This document shows, piece by piece, positions 7,747 to 17,152 of a stretch of DNA of 64,000 nt. The stretch spans positions 62,001 through 126,000 of the forward strand of contig NZ_AUDO01000009.1 of NCBI RefSeq assembly GCF_000425505.1, written 5' to 3'. This DNA is from Flavobacterium frigidarium DSM 17623 (GTDB lineage: Bacteria; Bacteroidota; Bacteroidia; Flavobacteriales; Flavobacteriaceae). Position numbers and translations under genes: made by a program. The notes under the pieces were generated by a model. The model saw only the letters and a program-made list of their open reading frames with translations, did not search any database and was not told where the DNA came from. Positions within the stretch are counted from its first letter, which is position 1. Every line of letters begins with the position of its first letter.

Positions 7747-9630
7747 ATGAATACAAATTTAGCTTTACTCTTATTATTAGCTCCTTTTTTAGGGTTTCTA
7801 TTTAATATCTTCTTCGGAAAAAGTATCGGAAAAACAGCTTCAGGAGTTATTGGAACTTTAACTGTTGCCTTATCTTTTGCTGTTACTTTATACTTTTTTG
7901 GACAAATATCTGTTTCGAAAACACCTATTCAAATTCAGTTATTCGATTGGATCCAAATTAGTAATTTCAAGGTCGACTTTGGTTTTCTATTAGATCAATT
8001 ATCAGTTCTTTGGTTACTTTTTGTAACTGGAATAGGTTCTTTAATACATGTATACTCTATCAGCTATATGCATGATGACGAGAACATGCATAAGTTTTTT
8101 GCTTACTTGAACTTGTTTGTCTTTTTCATGATTACTCTTGTAATAGGTAGCAACTTACTAGTTTTATTCATTGGTTGGGAAGGTGTAGGACTTTGCTCTT
8201 ACTTGCTTATTGGATTCTGGCATAAAAACCAAGATTTTAACGATGCTGCTAAGAAAGCATTCATCATGAACCGTATTGGGGATTTAGGTTTGTTAATTGG
8301 TATTTTCATCATAGGATCTTTATTTTCAACTCTTGACTATGCTACTTTAAAAACAGCAATTACGGGAGCAACTAATTTAGATTTATATTGGATCTCGATT
8401 GCGGCTTTTGCTTTATTCATAGGAGCTTGTGGTAAATCAGCACAAATACCTTTGTACACTTGGTTACCAGATGCGATGGCAGGACCTACACCAGTATCTG
8501 CATTGATACACGCAGCAACCATGGTAACTGCAGGTATTTTCATGATCACAAGATTAAATTATGTATTTGATTTAGCTCCAGATGTTCAGAACATCATTGC
8601 CATTGTGGGGGCAGTAACTTCACTTGTAGCTGCAACAATCGCCTTGGTTCAAACAGATATTAAGAAAGTACTTGCCTACTCTACCGTATCACAATTAGGA
8701 TTAATGTTTTTAGCATTAGGACTGGGTGCTTATGAAGTAGCAGTTTTTCACGTAATCACACACGCATTCTTCAAAGCTTGTTTGTTCTTAGGTTCTGGAT
8801 CAGTGATACACGCATTGCATGGCGAACAAGACATGCGCAAAATGGGTGGATTGAAAAAAGTTATGGGAATCACATTTATCACATTCCTATTATCATCATT
8901 AGCAATCTCAGGAATCCCTCCTTTTTCAGGATTTTTCTCGAAAGACGAAATCTTAATGGTGGCCTTTGAGCACAATAAAGTATTGTGGTTTATTGCATCT
9001 CTAGCGTCTTTACTGACTGCTTTTTATATGTTCCGTTTATTATACCTTACATTCTTTAAAGAATTTAGAGGAACAGCAGAACAAAAAAGCCACTTACATG
9101 AGAGTCCGTCACTAATTACGTTTCCTTTAATTGTTTTAGCAATACTAGCTACTGTGGGAGGACTAATTAGCTTACCAACAAATAGCTGGCTAAATGGCTA
9201 TTTATCTCCGTTGTTTTCGAAAGAAGTACATGAGGCACATCATTTTGGAACTACAGAATACGCTTTAATGGCCATCGCAGTAATTGCAGGGCTTGTAGGT
9301 ATAGGAGTAGCCTACTCGAAATATATTAAGCAAAATCAAGTACCAGTAGAAGATGCTGAAATAACAGGTTTTTCAAAAGTGCTGTACAACAAATACTATG
9401 TAGACGAATTTTATAATGTACTGTTTGTAAATTCGATCAATGGCTTATCTAAATTCTTTAGAGATTATGTAGAAACTACATTATCATCTGCAGTTTTTGG
9501 TTTAGAAAAAATCGCTAACGAATTAGCTTTTCAAGGAAAGAAATTACAAAGCGGAAGTATTGGATTCTACCTATTTGTTTTTGTAATAGGTCTTTGTACC
9601 ATAATAACCTATTTATTTTTAGCTCAATAA
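7747..9630 (+). CDS. nuoL: NADH-quinone oxidoreductase subunit L
   Basis: Largest antiporter-like proton-pumping subunit, at the far end of the membrane arm. The 627 aa contain many hydrophobic segments; seen motifs include IGWEGVGLCSYLLIGFW (with the conserved channel glutamate), LPDAMAGPTPVSALIHAATM and a C-terminal helix matching the lateral-helix anchor. No frameshift is apparent. Gap to nuoM is 9 bases. Confidence 0.96.
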   Translation: MNTNLALLLLLAPFLGFLFNIFFGKSIGKTASGVIGTLTVALSFAVTLYFFGQISVSKTPIQIQLFDWIQISNFKVDFGFLLDQLSVLWLLFVTGIGSLIHVYSISYMHDDENMHKFFAYLNLFVFFMITLVIGSNLLVLFIGWEGVGLCSYLLIGFWHKNQDFNDAAKKAFIMNRIGDLGLLIGIFIIGSLFSTLDYATLKTAITGATNLDLYWISIAAFALFIGACGKSAQIPLYTWLPDAMAGPTPVSALIHAATMVTAGIFMITRLNYVFDLAPDVQNIIAIVGAVTSLVAATIALVQTDIKKVLAYSTVSQLGLMFLALGLGAYEVAVFHVITHAFFKACLFLGSGSVIHALHGEQDMRKMGGLKKVMGITFITFLLSSLAISGIPPFSGFFSKDEILMVAFEHNKVLWFIASLASLLTAFYMFRLLYLTFFKEFRGTAEQKSHLHESPSLITFPLIVLAILATVGGLISLPTNSWLNGYLSPLFSKEVHEAHHFGTTEYALMAIAVIAGLVGIGVAYSKYIKQNQVPVEDAEITGFSKVLYNKYYVDEFYNVLFVNSINGLSKFFRDYVETTLSSAVFGLEKIANELAFQGKKLQSGSIGFYLFVFVIGLCTIITYLFLAQ

Positions 9631-9639
9631 TTTTATACT

Positions 9640-11082
9640 ATGAATGTATCTCTAATATTAATTATACTTTTAGTTGGCGCATTTGCAACTTATTTAGCTG
9701 GTGATAAACTAGCTTCAAAGGTCGCATTGTTATTCAGTATTGCCTCTTTAGGATTTTCTATTGTATTGTTGAATCAATACAATCTTGGTGAAAACATTAA
9801 TTTTATCAATCAATGGATTAACCAGCCAAATGTTTCCTTTGCTTTGAATGCTGATGGATTGGCAATTGCTATGCTTTTATTGACAACAGCATTAACACCA
9901 ATTATTATTTATTCTTCTTTTGGGAATGAATATAAAAATGCAAAATCATTTTACGCATTAATTTTATTCATGGCATTTGCAATGTGCGGAACCTTCCTTG
10001 CAGCAGATGGTTTATTATATTATATCTTCTGGGAATTAGCATTAATCCCAATCTATTTTATTGCATTAATTTGGGGTAATGGTGATGTTGAAGAACGTAA
10101 AAAAGCAGTTGTAAAATTCTTTATTTACACACTTGCTGGTTCATTGTTCATGTTAGTTGCTTTTATTTACTTGTATCAAAAAGCAGGAAGCTTCTTAATT
10201 CAGGACTTATACAACTTGAATTTAACAGCATCAGAACAATTGTGGATATTCTTAGCATTCTTTTTGGCGTATGCCATCAAAATCCCAATTATACCTTTCC
10301 ATACATGGCAAGCAAATGTTTACCAAAAAGCACCTACAGTGGGAACAATGCTTTTATCAGGTATCATGTTAAAAATGGGATTATACAGTGTGATCCGTTG
10401 GCAATTGCCTATCGCGCCTTTGGCAGCAAAAGAGTACATGTATATTTTTATAGGTTTAGGAATTGCTGGTGTAATTTACGGTTCGATAGTCGCATTAAGA
10501 CAAAGAGACTTGAAAAAGTTACTAGCTTACTCCTCTCTAGCTCACGTTGGGTTAATTGCAGCAGGATCTTACACACTTACAATTGATGGATTACGCGGAG
10601 CAGTGCTTCAAATGATTGCTCACGGATTTGTAGTAGTAGGTTTATTCTTTGCCTCTGAAATTATTTACAGAAGATATGAAACAAGAGTAATTGCTGAGAT
10701 GGGCGGAATACGTTCACAAGCAGTAAAATTTGCCTCTTTGTTTATGATATTAGTTTTAGCATCAGTTGCTTTACCTACTACATTTAACTTCGTTGGAGAA
10801 TTTACAGTATTGTACAGCTTGTCTCAAATTAATGTTTGGTTTGCTGTATTAGGTGGAACAACAATTATTTTAGGAGCTTATTACATGTTGAAAATGTACC
10901 AACACGTAATGCTGGGTGAGACAAATGCAAAACCATTTGCTGATGTGACTTTTAACGAAGCTACTACATTAGTAATTATCGTAGCTGTATTATTCTTTTT
11001 TGGGATGTATCCAAAACCAATTACAGATCTAATCACACCAAGTTTAGAAAATATCATTACTCAAATTAATAGAATTAACTAG
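9640..11082 (+). CDS. nuoM: NADH-quinone oxidoreductase subunit M
   Basis: Antiporter-like proton-pumping subunit. Visible motifs: FWELALIPIYFIALIWG (channel glutamate), KIPIIPFHTWQANVYQKAP with a conserved lysine and the histidine loop, and LKKLLAYSSLAHVG. At 480 aa it is normal. It lies between nuoL and nuoN with short gaps on both sides. Confidence 0.96.
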   Translation: MNVSLILIILLVGAFATYLAGDKLASKVALLFSIASLGFSIVLLNQYNLGENINFINQWINQPNVSFALNADGLAIAMLLLTTALTPIIIYSSFGNEYKNAKSFYALILFMAFAMCGTFLAADGLLYYIFWELALIPIYFIALIWGNGDVEERKKAVVKFFIYTLAGSLFMLVAFIYLYQKAGSFLIQDLYNLNLTASEQLWIFLAFFLAYAIKIPIIPFHTWQANVYQKAPTVGTMLLSGIMLKMGLYSVIRWQLPIAPLAAKEYMYIFIGLGIAGVIYGSIVALRQRDLKKLLAYSSLAHVGLIAAGSYTLTIDGLRGAVLQMIAHGFVVVGLFFASEIIYRRYETRVIAEMGGIRSQAVKFASLFMILVLASVALPTTFNFVGEFTVLYSLSQINVWFAVLGGTTIILGAYYMLKMYQHVMLGETNAKPFADVTFNEATTLVIIVAVLFFFGMYPKPITDLITPSLENIITQINRIN

Positions 11083-11095
11083 TCAAATAAAAAAA

Positions 11096-12466
11096 ATGAA
11101 TACATTAATAGCTATAATAGGATTAGGTGTTTTATGCCTTTTATTTGAAATTTTCGAAGCAAGAAAAGCAATTATTCCAGTTACTATAATTGGACTTCTA
11201 GCAATACTTGGTCTTGATATTACTGACTATGCTAACCCACAATCGTACTATAATAATATGATTATTGTAAGTAAATTTTCGGCAGCCTTCTCTGGCTTGT
11301 TTATCATTCTTACCATCTTCTTAGTGACATTAGCTCACAAATTCTATCAAAACAATCAATCTAAAATCTCAGATTTTATTGCGATAAAGATTTTTCTACT
11401 AGCTGGAGCAGTTGCTATGGTATCTTTTGGGAACTTAGCGATGTACTTTCTAGGTATAGAAGTTTTATCTATTGCACTTTATATCTTGGCGTCAAGCAAC
11501 CGTTTGAGTATTAAAAGTAACGAAGCAGGATTAAAATACTTTTTGATGGGATCATTTGCATCAGGGATTATTCTTTTCGGAATTTGTTTAATTTACGGAG
11601 CGATGGGAAGTTTTGATGTTACTGAAATTAGCGAATTATCACGCTCAGCAGAATTACCGGTTTGGTTCCCTATTGGAATTGTATTGGTGTTTATTGGTAT
11701 GTTATTTAAAATTGCTGCAGTTCCTTTTCATTTTTGGGCTCCAGACGTTTACGAAGGTTCTCCTGCGTTGACAACTGCATTGATGAGCACACTAGCTAAG
11801 GTGGTTGCTATCGCAACGCTATACAAGCTTGTGACTATAATGAATGCTGATCTATCAGGTAATTTCCAAATGATGATCGTTATTGTATCAATGGCCTCAA
11901 TGACCGTAGGTAACATCATGGCACTTCGCCAGGTAAACGTTAAACGTATGTTGGCTTTCTCTGGAATTTCACATGCAGGTTTTATGTTAATGACTTTAGT
12001 GAGTACAGCAAATGCAGCAGGAACTTTATTATACTACACATCAGCTTACGCACTTGCAGGTATTGCCGCTTTTAGCGTTATTCTCTATGTTTGTAAAAAC
12101 AATGAAAACGAAGATATTACTAATTTCCACGGTCTAGGAAAAACAAATCCACTATTAGCTGCAATTTTAACAGCAGCATTATTATCGATGGCTGGTATAC
12201 CTATTTTCTCTGGATTCTTTGCAAAATTATTTTTATTCAATCAAACTATTCAAGCAGGATTCATTGCTCTAGTTATCGTAGCAGTAGTTAATTCAATCAT
12301 AAGTGTAGGATACTATTTCAAATTGATATTGGCTATGTACACTAAGGAGTCTAATGAAGTTAGAACAGCAACTCCAGCAGTAATTTATATTGTTGCAGTT
12401 GTATCTATTGTATTAAATATAGCACTAGGTTTGTTCCCTTCAATGGTACTGGATTTATTAGCATAG
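11096..12466 (+). CDS. nuoN: NADH-quinone oxidoreductase subunit N
   Basis: Third antiporter-like subunit and the last gene of the operon. Seen motifs: FLGIEVLSIALYILAS (channel glutamate), KIAAVPFHFWAPDVYEGSP and VKRMLAFSGISHAGFM. The 456 aa are hydrophobic throughout. A stem-loop with a T tract follows 24 bases after the stop, closing the operon. Confidence 0.96.
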   Translation: MNTLIAIIGLGVLCLLFEIFEARKAIIPVTIIGLLAILGLDITDYANPQSYYNNMIIVSKFSAAFSGLFIILTIFLVTLAHKFYQNNQSKISDFIAIKIFLLAGAVAMVSFGNLAMYFLGIEVLSIALYILASSNRLSIKSNEAGLKYFLMGSFASGIILFGICLIYGAMGSFDVTEISELSRSAELPVWFPIGIVLVFIGMLFKIAAVPFHFWAPDVYEGSPALTTALMSTLAKVVAIATLYKLVTIMNADLSGNFQMMIVIVSMASMTVGNIMALRQVNVKRMLAFSGISHAGFMLMTLVSTANAAGTLLYYTSAYALAGIAAFSVILYVCKNNENEDITNFHGLGKTNPLLAAILTAALLSMAGIPIFSGFFAKLFLFNQTIQAGFIALVIVAVVNSIISVGYYFKLILAMYTKESNEVRTATPAVIYIVAVVSIVLNIALGLFPSMVLDLLA

Positions 12467-12490
12467 CGAATAACATTCCCCTTATATTCA

Positions 12491-12524
12491 AACCCGCCGA
12501 AAGCAATTTTGACGGGTTTTTTAT
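12491..12524 (+). terminator. Terminator of the nuo operon
   Basis: Stem AACCCGCC / GACGGGTT (one mismatch) with a short loop, followed by a run of T residues, 24 bases after nuoN. The rest of the 320-base gap to 12787 contains only A/T-rich sequence and the promoter of the next gene. Confidence 0.85.
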
Positions 12525-12739
12525 TATCGAAAAGATAAATAGTCAATAAACGAGGGCTTAAACCTAAAATATGCCCTTCTAACTTAATTAAAAGAAACGA
12601 TTTTTTTTACTCGAATTATTATTTGCTTCAATCGAAATCAAATAAATAATAAGACTATAATTTTTCATTTTATAGTGAACGCCACACCTACTACTTCCTA
12701 ATAAAAACTTAAACAGTTTAGCTTTTCATTCCTTTTTTG

Positions 12740-12747
12740 TAAATTTG
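12740..12747 (+). promoter_or_regulatory. Probable -7 box (TAAATTTG) of the DsbA-like gene
   Basis: Matches the Bacteroidota -7 consensus TAnnTTTG. No good TTG -33 element is seen; a GTTTA lies about 20 bases upstream. It is 39 bases before the start at 12787. Confidence 0.55.
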
Positions 12748-12786
12748 TATATACAAACTTTTAGAATACGAATCTAAAATTAAAAG

Positions 12787-13506
12787 ATGATGGAAAATAA
12801 ACTTAAAATACAAATATGGTCAGATATTATGTGCCCATATTGCTACATAGGAAAAAGAAGAATTGAAGGTGCACTAGCACAGTTTAAACACAAAGACAAC
12901 GTAGAGATTGAATGGAAGAGTTTTCAGCTTGATTCTAGCTTTGTTGCATCTGAGAATGATGATATGGCTGAGCATTTAGCTGAAAAGTACCGTAAGGATG
13001 TATCTTGGGCAAAAGAGATGATGGATAGCATGACTCAAAACGCCAAAAGCGCCGGATTAGATTTCAGGTTTGATAAAGCGATAATGGCTAATTCATTTAA
13101 TGCACATCGTTTATTGCATTTAGCTAAAAAGAATAATCTTTCTGACGCAATGGAAGAAACTTTATTCAAAGCATATCTAACTGATGGAGAAAATGTTAAT
13201 GATTCTGAAACTTTAAAAAGACTTGGACTACACGTTGGTTTAAAAGCTGATGAACTAGAAGCCTTATTATCATCTGATCAATTTGCTAATGAAGTAAAAG
13301 CAGATATCACAATGGCTCAGAATATAGGCGTGCAAGGTGTACCCTTTTTTGTATTCGATAATAAATATGCAGTTTCAGGAGCACAACATGTAGAAACTTT
13401 TGTACAAACGCTAGACAAAGTTTGGGAAGAAGGTGATTTTAATCCTAAATTAACAATACTTAACAATGAAGCTGGAGACAGCTGTGGTATTGACGGTTGC
13501 AACTAA
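12787..13506 (+). CDS. DsbA/FrnE-family thiol-disulfide oxidoreductase
   Basis: Thioredoxin-fold protein of 239 aa. The redox motif is C16-P-Y-C19 in DIMCPYCYIG, and the family cis-proline is in GVQGVPFFVF. There is no signal peptide, so it should act in the cytoplasm as do other FrnE-type proteins, which are linked to oxidative stress. The C-terminal end carries two further cysteines (GDSCGIDGCN), which could be redox-active or bind metal. A second ATG directly follows the first, so the start is ambiguous by one codon. It is monocistronic, between two terminators. Confidence 0.85.
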   Translation: MMENKLKIQIWSDIMCPYCYIGKRRIEGALAQFKHKDNVEIEWKSFQLDSSFVASENDDMAEHLAEKYRKDVSWAKEMMDSMTQNAKSAGLDFRFDKAIMANSFNAHRLLHLAKKNNLSDAMEETLFKAYLTDGENVNDSETLKRLGLHVGLKADELEALLSSDQFANEVKADITMAQNIGVQGVPFFVFDNKYAVSGAQHVETFVQTLDKVWEEGDFNPKLTILNNEAGDSCGIDGCN

Positions 13507-13542
13507 CACATTGTCAACATATATTCAAATTTAAAACAAAAA

Positions 13543-13571
13543 AAAACAGCTCTAATCATAGAGCTGTTTTT
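13543..13571. terminator. Bidirectional terminator
   Basis: AAAACAGCTCTA / TAGAGCTGTTTT hairpin with a 4-base loop, A tract on one side and T tract on the other. It lies between the convergent genes ending at 13506 (+) and 13592 (-) and can serve both. Confidence 0.88.
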
Positions 13572-13591
13572 AATTACAAACAAATACATTA

Positions 13592-14188
13592 TTACTTAGC
13601 TGACAATATTTTTTCAATAAATTTATCGTTATCGTAAGATACGATAAAAGTATAGTTCTCATAAGATCTCTCATTTATATCAAACGCTTTCTCCACTTTA
13701 TCCATGTTCAGGAAAGATTCTGAATAAACCAACTCGTTAGTTTCATCATAAATTCTAACAGCTACTGGAGTTTTTGCCTTGTTGTCTACATTCAATTTCA
13801 CAACACCATTTTCCTTATATAAAACCGGTTTTACTACTTCACTTACAGGCATTGTGCTAAGCACTGCCTTATTAGACGATACTGCAATTTCGTAAGTTGC
13901 AGATCTCAAATCAGATTCTGCTACTAAATAATACTTCCCAGAAGGTAATGAGTTCAAATCGTACTTTCTATAAAAGCTACCTTTAGAATTCACCATTTCT
14001 TTATGAATAACTTTATGATCTGCGTCAAAAATTGACAATATTACCTTATTTGATTCATGAAGCGCAAAGCTTAATGTCTTCCCTTCTGCTTTTCTAACGT
14101 CAATAGAAAAATCATTCCCAATTGCACTTACATTTACTGCAGATAATAGTGCTACTAAAACTACCGTTAATTTTAAAATCTTTTTCAT
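13592..14188 (-). CDS. Exported protein of unknown function, beta-rich
   Basis: 198 aa with a clear signal peptide (MKKILKLTVVLVALLSAVNVSA, cut near residue 22). The mature part consists of two repeats that look alike: strands with the patterns VILSIFDADHKVIHKE and VAVRIYDETNELVYSE, each followed by a K/D-rich turn. This suggests two beta-sandwich modules of the type found near T9SS sorting domains. I see no catalytic motif and no lipobox. It is transcribed alone, preceded by a 614-base non-coding region with several promoter-like boxes. Confidence 0.75.
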   Translation of the reverse strand: MKKILKLTVVLVALLSAVNVSAIGNDFSIDVRKAEGKTLSFALHESNKVILSIFDADHKVIHKEMVNSKGSFYRKYDLNSLPSGKYYLVAESDLRSATYEIAVSSNKAVLSTMPVSEVVKPVLYKENGVVKLNVDNKAKTPVAVRIYDETNELVYSESFLNMDKVEKAFDINERSYENYTFIVSYDNDKFIEKILSAK

Positions 14189-14802
14189 AATTTAAGTTTT
14201 TAGATTTATAATCCTTTTAACTATGACAAAGTTATAGCAACAGTTTCATTGAATATACTGCACATTTTTCATGAATACACAGTATTTTACCTTTTACGAA
14301 AACGATAAAGCGGTGTTTTATTGAATAATTCGCAAAGTTATAACAATTGTCAAAGTTAATAAAAAATGAAGATTCACATTTTTAAGCTATTATTTTAACG
14401 CATTCAATAAATATTGAGCAAAAGTATTTTGAATCTAGAAAATTCTGCCACTTGCAACCAAATTACCTACCAATACCCTAACGCTAAAACAAAAACGTCA
14501 GGAAATGATAATTAAAATTAATTTCTCTTTTTTTCGAATATATTTAAACAGCAGTTATCAACAATATGGTATCCCACTACAAACTATATTGAAAAAAATA
14601 TATTTTAAAAGTCTATTAGCTTAATTTTCGAAAAGAATAATTTCATAACAATTGTAACTACAACTTAGCGAATACCATTTTACATATTTAATAGAATTTT
14701 CACACAATACGCCTATTTAATACCTGACGAAATCGATTAAGGTTAAATAAACTGACAAATTCACAACATTTTATATCTTTGCATTAAAATAAATCAAAAC
14801 AA
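14189..14802. other. Long non-coding gap with repeated -7-like boxes on the - strand
   Basis: No plausible gene. Reading the - strand there are three perfect TAACTTTG boxes, at 14227-14234, 14333-14340 and 14351-14358, all matching the TAnnTTTG consensus and pointing to the exported protein ending at 13592. Otherwise the region is A/T-rich without a strong hairpin that I can see. Confidence 0.5.
14774..14781 (+). promoter_or_regulatory. Probable -7 box (TATCTTTG) of the AraC-family gene
   Basis: Matches TAnnTTTG, 21 bases before the ATG at 14803. No clear TTG at the -33 distance, as might be expected for an activator-dependent promoter. Confidence 0.55.
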
Positions 14803-15675
14803 ATGAGACCTATAATACCCAACTTAAAAATTATAGTTCCTTCCTTTGGGAGTTCATTTACGATATCAAAGCACGAAAAAAGCAATAATGACCATAACAA
14901 TCAATGGCACTACCATCCAGAAATTGAATTAGTCTACATAAGTAGTGGTTCTGGTAAGCGACAAGTAGGCAATCACGTATCACACTTTCATGATGGTGAT
15001 CTTATATTAATAGGTAGCAATCTTCCGCACTGTGGTTTTAATACTGAAGAAACTGATAGCAAACGAGAAACCGTAATTCAAATACATCCCAACTTCTTAG
15101 GTTCCAATTTCACTGAGGCCGCAGAAATGGTTACTATTAAAAATTTATTCAATAAAGCAAAGCAAGGAATTCTTTTTGGCGATCGATCTAAAAAGATTCT
15201 TGGCCCTCAAATTGAAGCGCTAGCAGATCTAAATCCTTTAGCACGATTACTTGGCTTACTAAATATTCTTAACGAACTTGAATTATCTAACGATAGCACC
15301 ATTCTAAATGCAGAAGAATTTACAATTGAAACACAAATGAAAGATAATGATCGAATGAGTGTGGTATACAACTATGTCAAAGATCATTTTCATGAAAATA
15401 TTGCACTTGAAGAAGTAGCTGACTTGGTATCGATGACCGTTCCCTCATTTTGTAGGTACTTTAAAAAAACAAGTAATAAGACGTTTACAAAGTTTGTTAA
15501 TGACTACCGCCTAGTTCACGCTTCAAAATTGCTTGCTCAAAAACAAATTAACATAGCAGCCATTTCACACGAAAGTGGTTTTAACAACCTAGGACACTTC
15601 AATAAGTCGTTTAAGGATTTTACAGGGAAAAGTGCTTCTCAATATAGACAGGAATTACGATCTTACTTAGAATAG
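14803..15675 (+). CDS. AraC-family transcriptional regulator with N-terminal cupin domain
   Basis: 290 aa. Residues about 20-110 form a cupin sensor: HYHPEIELVYISSGSGKR, then HFHDGDLILIGSNLPH. Residues about 185-285 form the double helix-turn-helix: IALEEVADLVSMTVPSFCRY, then IAAISHESGFNNLGHFNKSF, typical of AraC/XylS. The family usually senses sugars or other small ligands, but no neighbouring transport or catabolic gene tells which. It stands alone, with the long gap upstream and tRNA-Leu on the opposite strand downstream. Confidence 0.88.
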   Translation: MRPIIPNLKIIVPSFGSSFTISKHEKSNNDHNNQWHYHPEIELVYISSGSGKRQVGNHVSHFHDGDLILIGSNLPHCGFNTEETDSKRETVIQIHPNFLGSNFTEAAEMVTIKNLFNKAKQGILFGDRSKKILGPQIEALADLNPLARLLGLLNILNELELSNDSTILNAEEFTIETQMKDNDRMSVVYNYVKDHFHENIALEEVADLVSMTVPSFCRYFKKTSNKTFTKFVNDYRLVHASKLLAQKQINIAAISHESGFNNLGHFNKSFKDFTGKSASQYRQELRSYLE

Positions 15676-15801
15676 CCTGTAAGGATGTTTAAAATAATAC
15701 AAGGAGAGTATGTAGCCAATAATCTAAACTACTGTTTATAATTTAATATCAAAAAACAAAGTTTGACCTGGTCGCCACCTTTTTGGCCACCCTTGAAAAG
15801 C

Positions 15802-15836
15802 AAAAAACCTCTTAATCAGTCGATTAAGAGGCTTTT
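15802..15836 (-). terminator. Terminator downstream of tRNA-Leu
   Basis: CCTCTTAATC / GATTAAGAGG perfect 10-base stem with a 4-base loop (15808-15831). Read on - it ends in a run of T residues directly after the tRNA. It can also act for the AraC gene on +. Confidence 0.85.
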
Positions 15837-15839
15837 AAG

Positions 15840-15919
15840 TACCCGGAGCCGGAGTCGAACCGGCACGGTTTCCCACAGGTGTTTGAGACCAGCGCGTCTA
15901 CCAATTCCGCCATCCGGGC
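15840..15919 (-). tRNA. tRNA-Leu, anticodon CAA
   Basis: On the - strand the 5' acceptor arm GCCCGGA pairs with TCCGGGT (terminal G:U pair), followed by discriminator A. The D-loop contains AATTGGTAGACGC, the anticodon loop is CTCAAAC giving CAA for codon UUG, there is a class II long variable arm, and the T-arm is GCCGGTTCGACTCCGGC. No CCA is encoded. Confidence 0.95.
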
Positions 15920-16005
15920 TTTAGCAGACAGAAATGACAACAGTCATCTCAACGCAATAAAGAACTATAAGGTGGTAGCCTAATAGCTGTTTCTTTAACA
16001 CGGTG

Positions 16006-16035
16006 CAAATGTAAATAATTTTATTAAAAATTCAA
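16006..16035 (-). promoter_or_regulatory. Promoter of tRNA-Leu
   Basis: On the - strand: TTG (16035-16033), a 19-base spacer, then TACATTTG (16013-16006). This is a full match to the Flavobacterium promoter pattern, about 87 bases upstream of the tRNA 5' end. Confidence 0.75.
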
Positions 16036-16079
16036 TTAAAAATACTTAATTTTTTTCTTTCAGAGTTGAATAAATTTCA

Positions 16080-16087
16080 TAAATTTG
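16080..16087 (+). promoter_or_regulatory. Probable -7 box (TAAATTTG) of prs
   Basis: Matches TAnnTTTG, 49 bases before the prs ATG. A TTG lies too close (11 bases) to be the canonical -33. Confidence 0.5.
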
Positions 16088-16136
16088 CACGGCATTAAAA
16101 ATGCAACACACAACTAACTACAAAACAACAAATTAA

Positions 16137-17078
16137 ATGTCACACCTAGAACCAGAAGCTAAAATTTTTGCTTGTTCACAAAGTGTCTATCTAGCTGAAA
16201 AAATTTCCGCTGAGTACGGAATTCCACTAGGTAAAGTTACTATGTCAAAATATAGTGATGGCGAGTTTCAACCTTCTTACGAAGAGTCAATCAGAGGATT
16301 ACGTGTGTTTATTGTATGTTCTACATTCCCAAATTCTGATAATTTGATGGAATTACTACTTATGATTGATGCCGCAAAACGCGCTTCAGCAAGGCATATT
16401 ACAGCTGTAATACCTTACTTTGGTTGGGCTAGACAAGATAGAAAAGACAAACCAAGAGTGCCAATAGGAGCTAAACTAACAGCAAAATTGTTAGAAACTG
16501 CTGGAGCAACAAGAGTAATGACCATGGATTTGCATGCTGATCAAATTCAAGGATTTTTTGAAAAACCAGTAGACCACCTTTTTGCTTCTACTATCTTTTT
16601 ACCTTATGTGAAAAGTTTAGGATTAGACAACTTAACTATTGCTTCTCCTGATATGGGAGGTTCAAAAAGAGCATATGCTTATTCTAAATTCTTAGAATCA
16701 GATGTCGTTATTTGCTACAAGCAAAGAAAAGAAGCAAATATTATCGATACCATGGAATTAATTGGTGAGGTAAAAGGCAAGAATGTAATCTTAGTTGATG
16801 ACATGATTGATACCGGAGGAACTTTGGCGAAAGCCGCTGATCTAATGATGGAAAAAGGTGCATTAAGTGTAAGAGCAATTTGTACTCACGCCATCTTATC
16901 AGGAGGAGCTTACGAGAAGATAGAAAATTCTAAATTATTAGAATTAATAGTTACAGATTCAATCCCATTAAAGAAAGAGTCTAAAAAAATAAGAGTGCTA
17001 AGTTGCGCACCACTTTTTGCCGAAGTAATGCACATGGTACATCATAACAACTCGATTAGCGGGAAGTTTATTATGTAA
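16137..17078 (+). CDS. prs: Ribose-phosphate pyrophosphokinase (PRPP synthetase)
   Basis: Makes PRPP from ribose-5-phosphate and ATP for purine, pyrimidine, His, Trp and NAD synthesis. 313 aa, normal length. The PRPP-binding loop VDDMIDTGGTL is at about residues 220-230. Other signatures are YSDGEFQPSYEESIRG (phosphate and activator region), PYFGWARQDRKDKPR and the metal-binding MDLHADQIQGFF. The next gene is rplY, 74 bases on, a frequent neighbour of prs. Confidence 0.97.
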   Translation: MSHLEPEAKIFACSQSVYLAEKISAEYGIPLGKVTMSKYSDGEFQPSYEESIRGLRVFIVCSTFPNSDNLMELLLMIDAAKRASARHITAVIPYFGWARQDRKDKPRVPIGAKLTAKLLETAGATRVMTMDLHADQIQGFFEKPVDHLFASTIFLPYVKSLGLDNLTIASPDMGGSKRAYAYSKFLESDVVICYKQRKEANIIDTMELIGEVKGKNVILVDDMIDTGGTLAKAADLMMEKGALSVRAICTHAILSGGAYEKIENSKLLELIVTDSIPLKKESKKIRVLSCAPLFAEVMHMVHHNNSISGKFIM

Positions 17079-17152
17079 CAAACAGTTCTTGTACATATTA
17101 AAGTATTTACAAAACTGCAAAACACGTATTATTAACAATTATATATATTACA

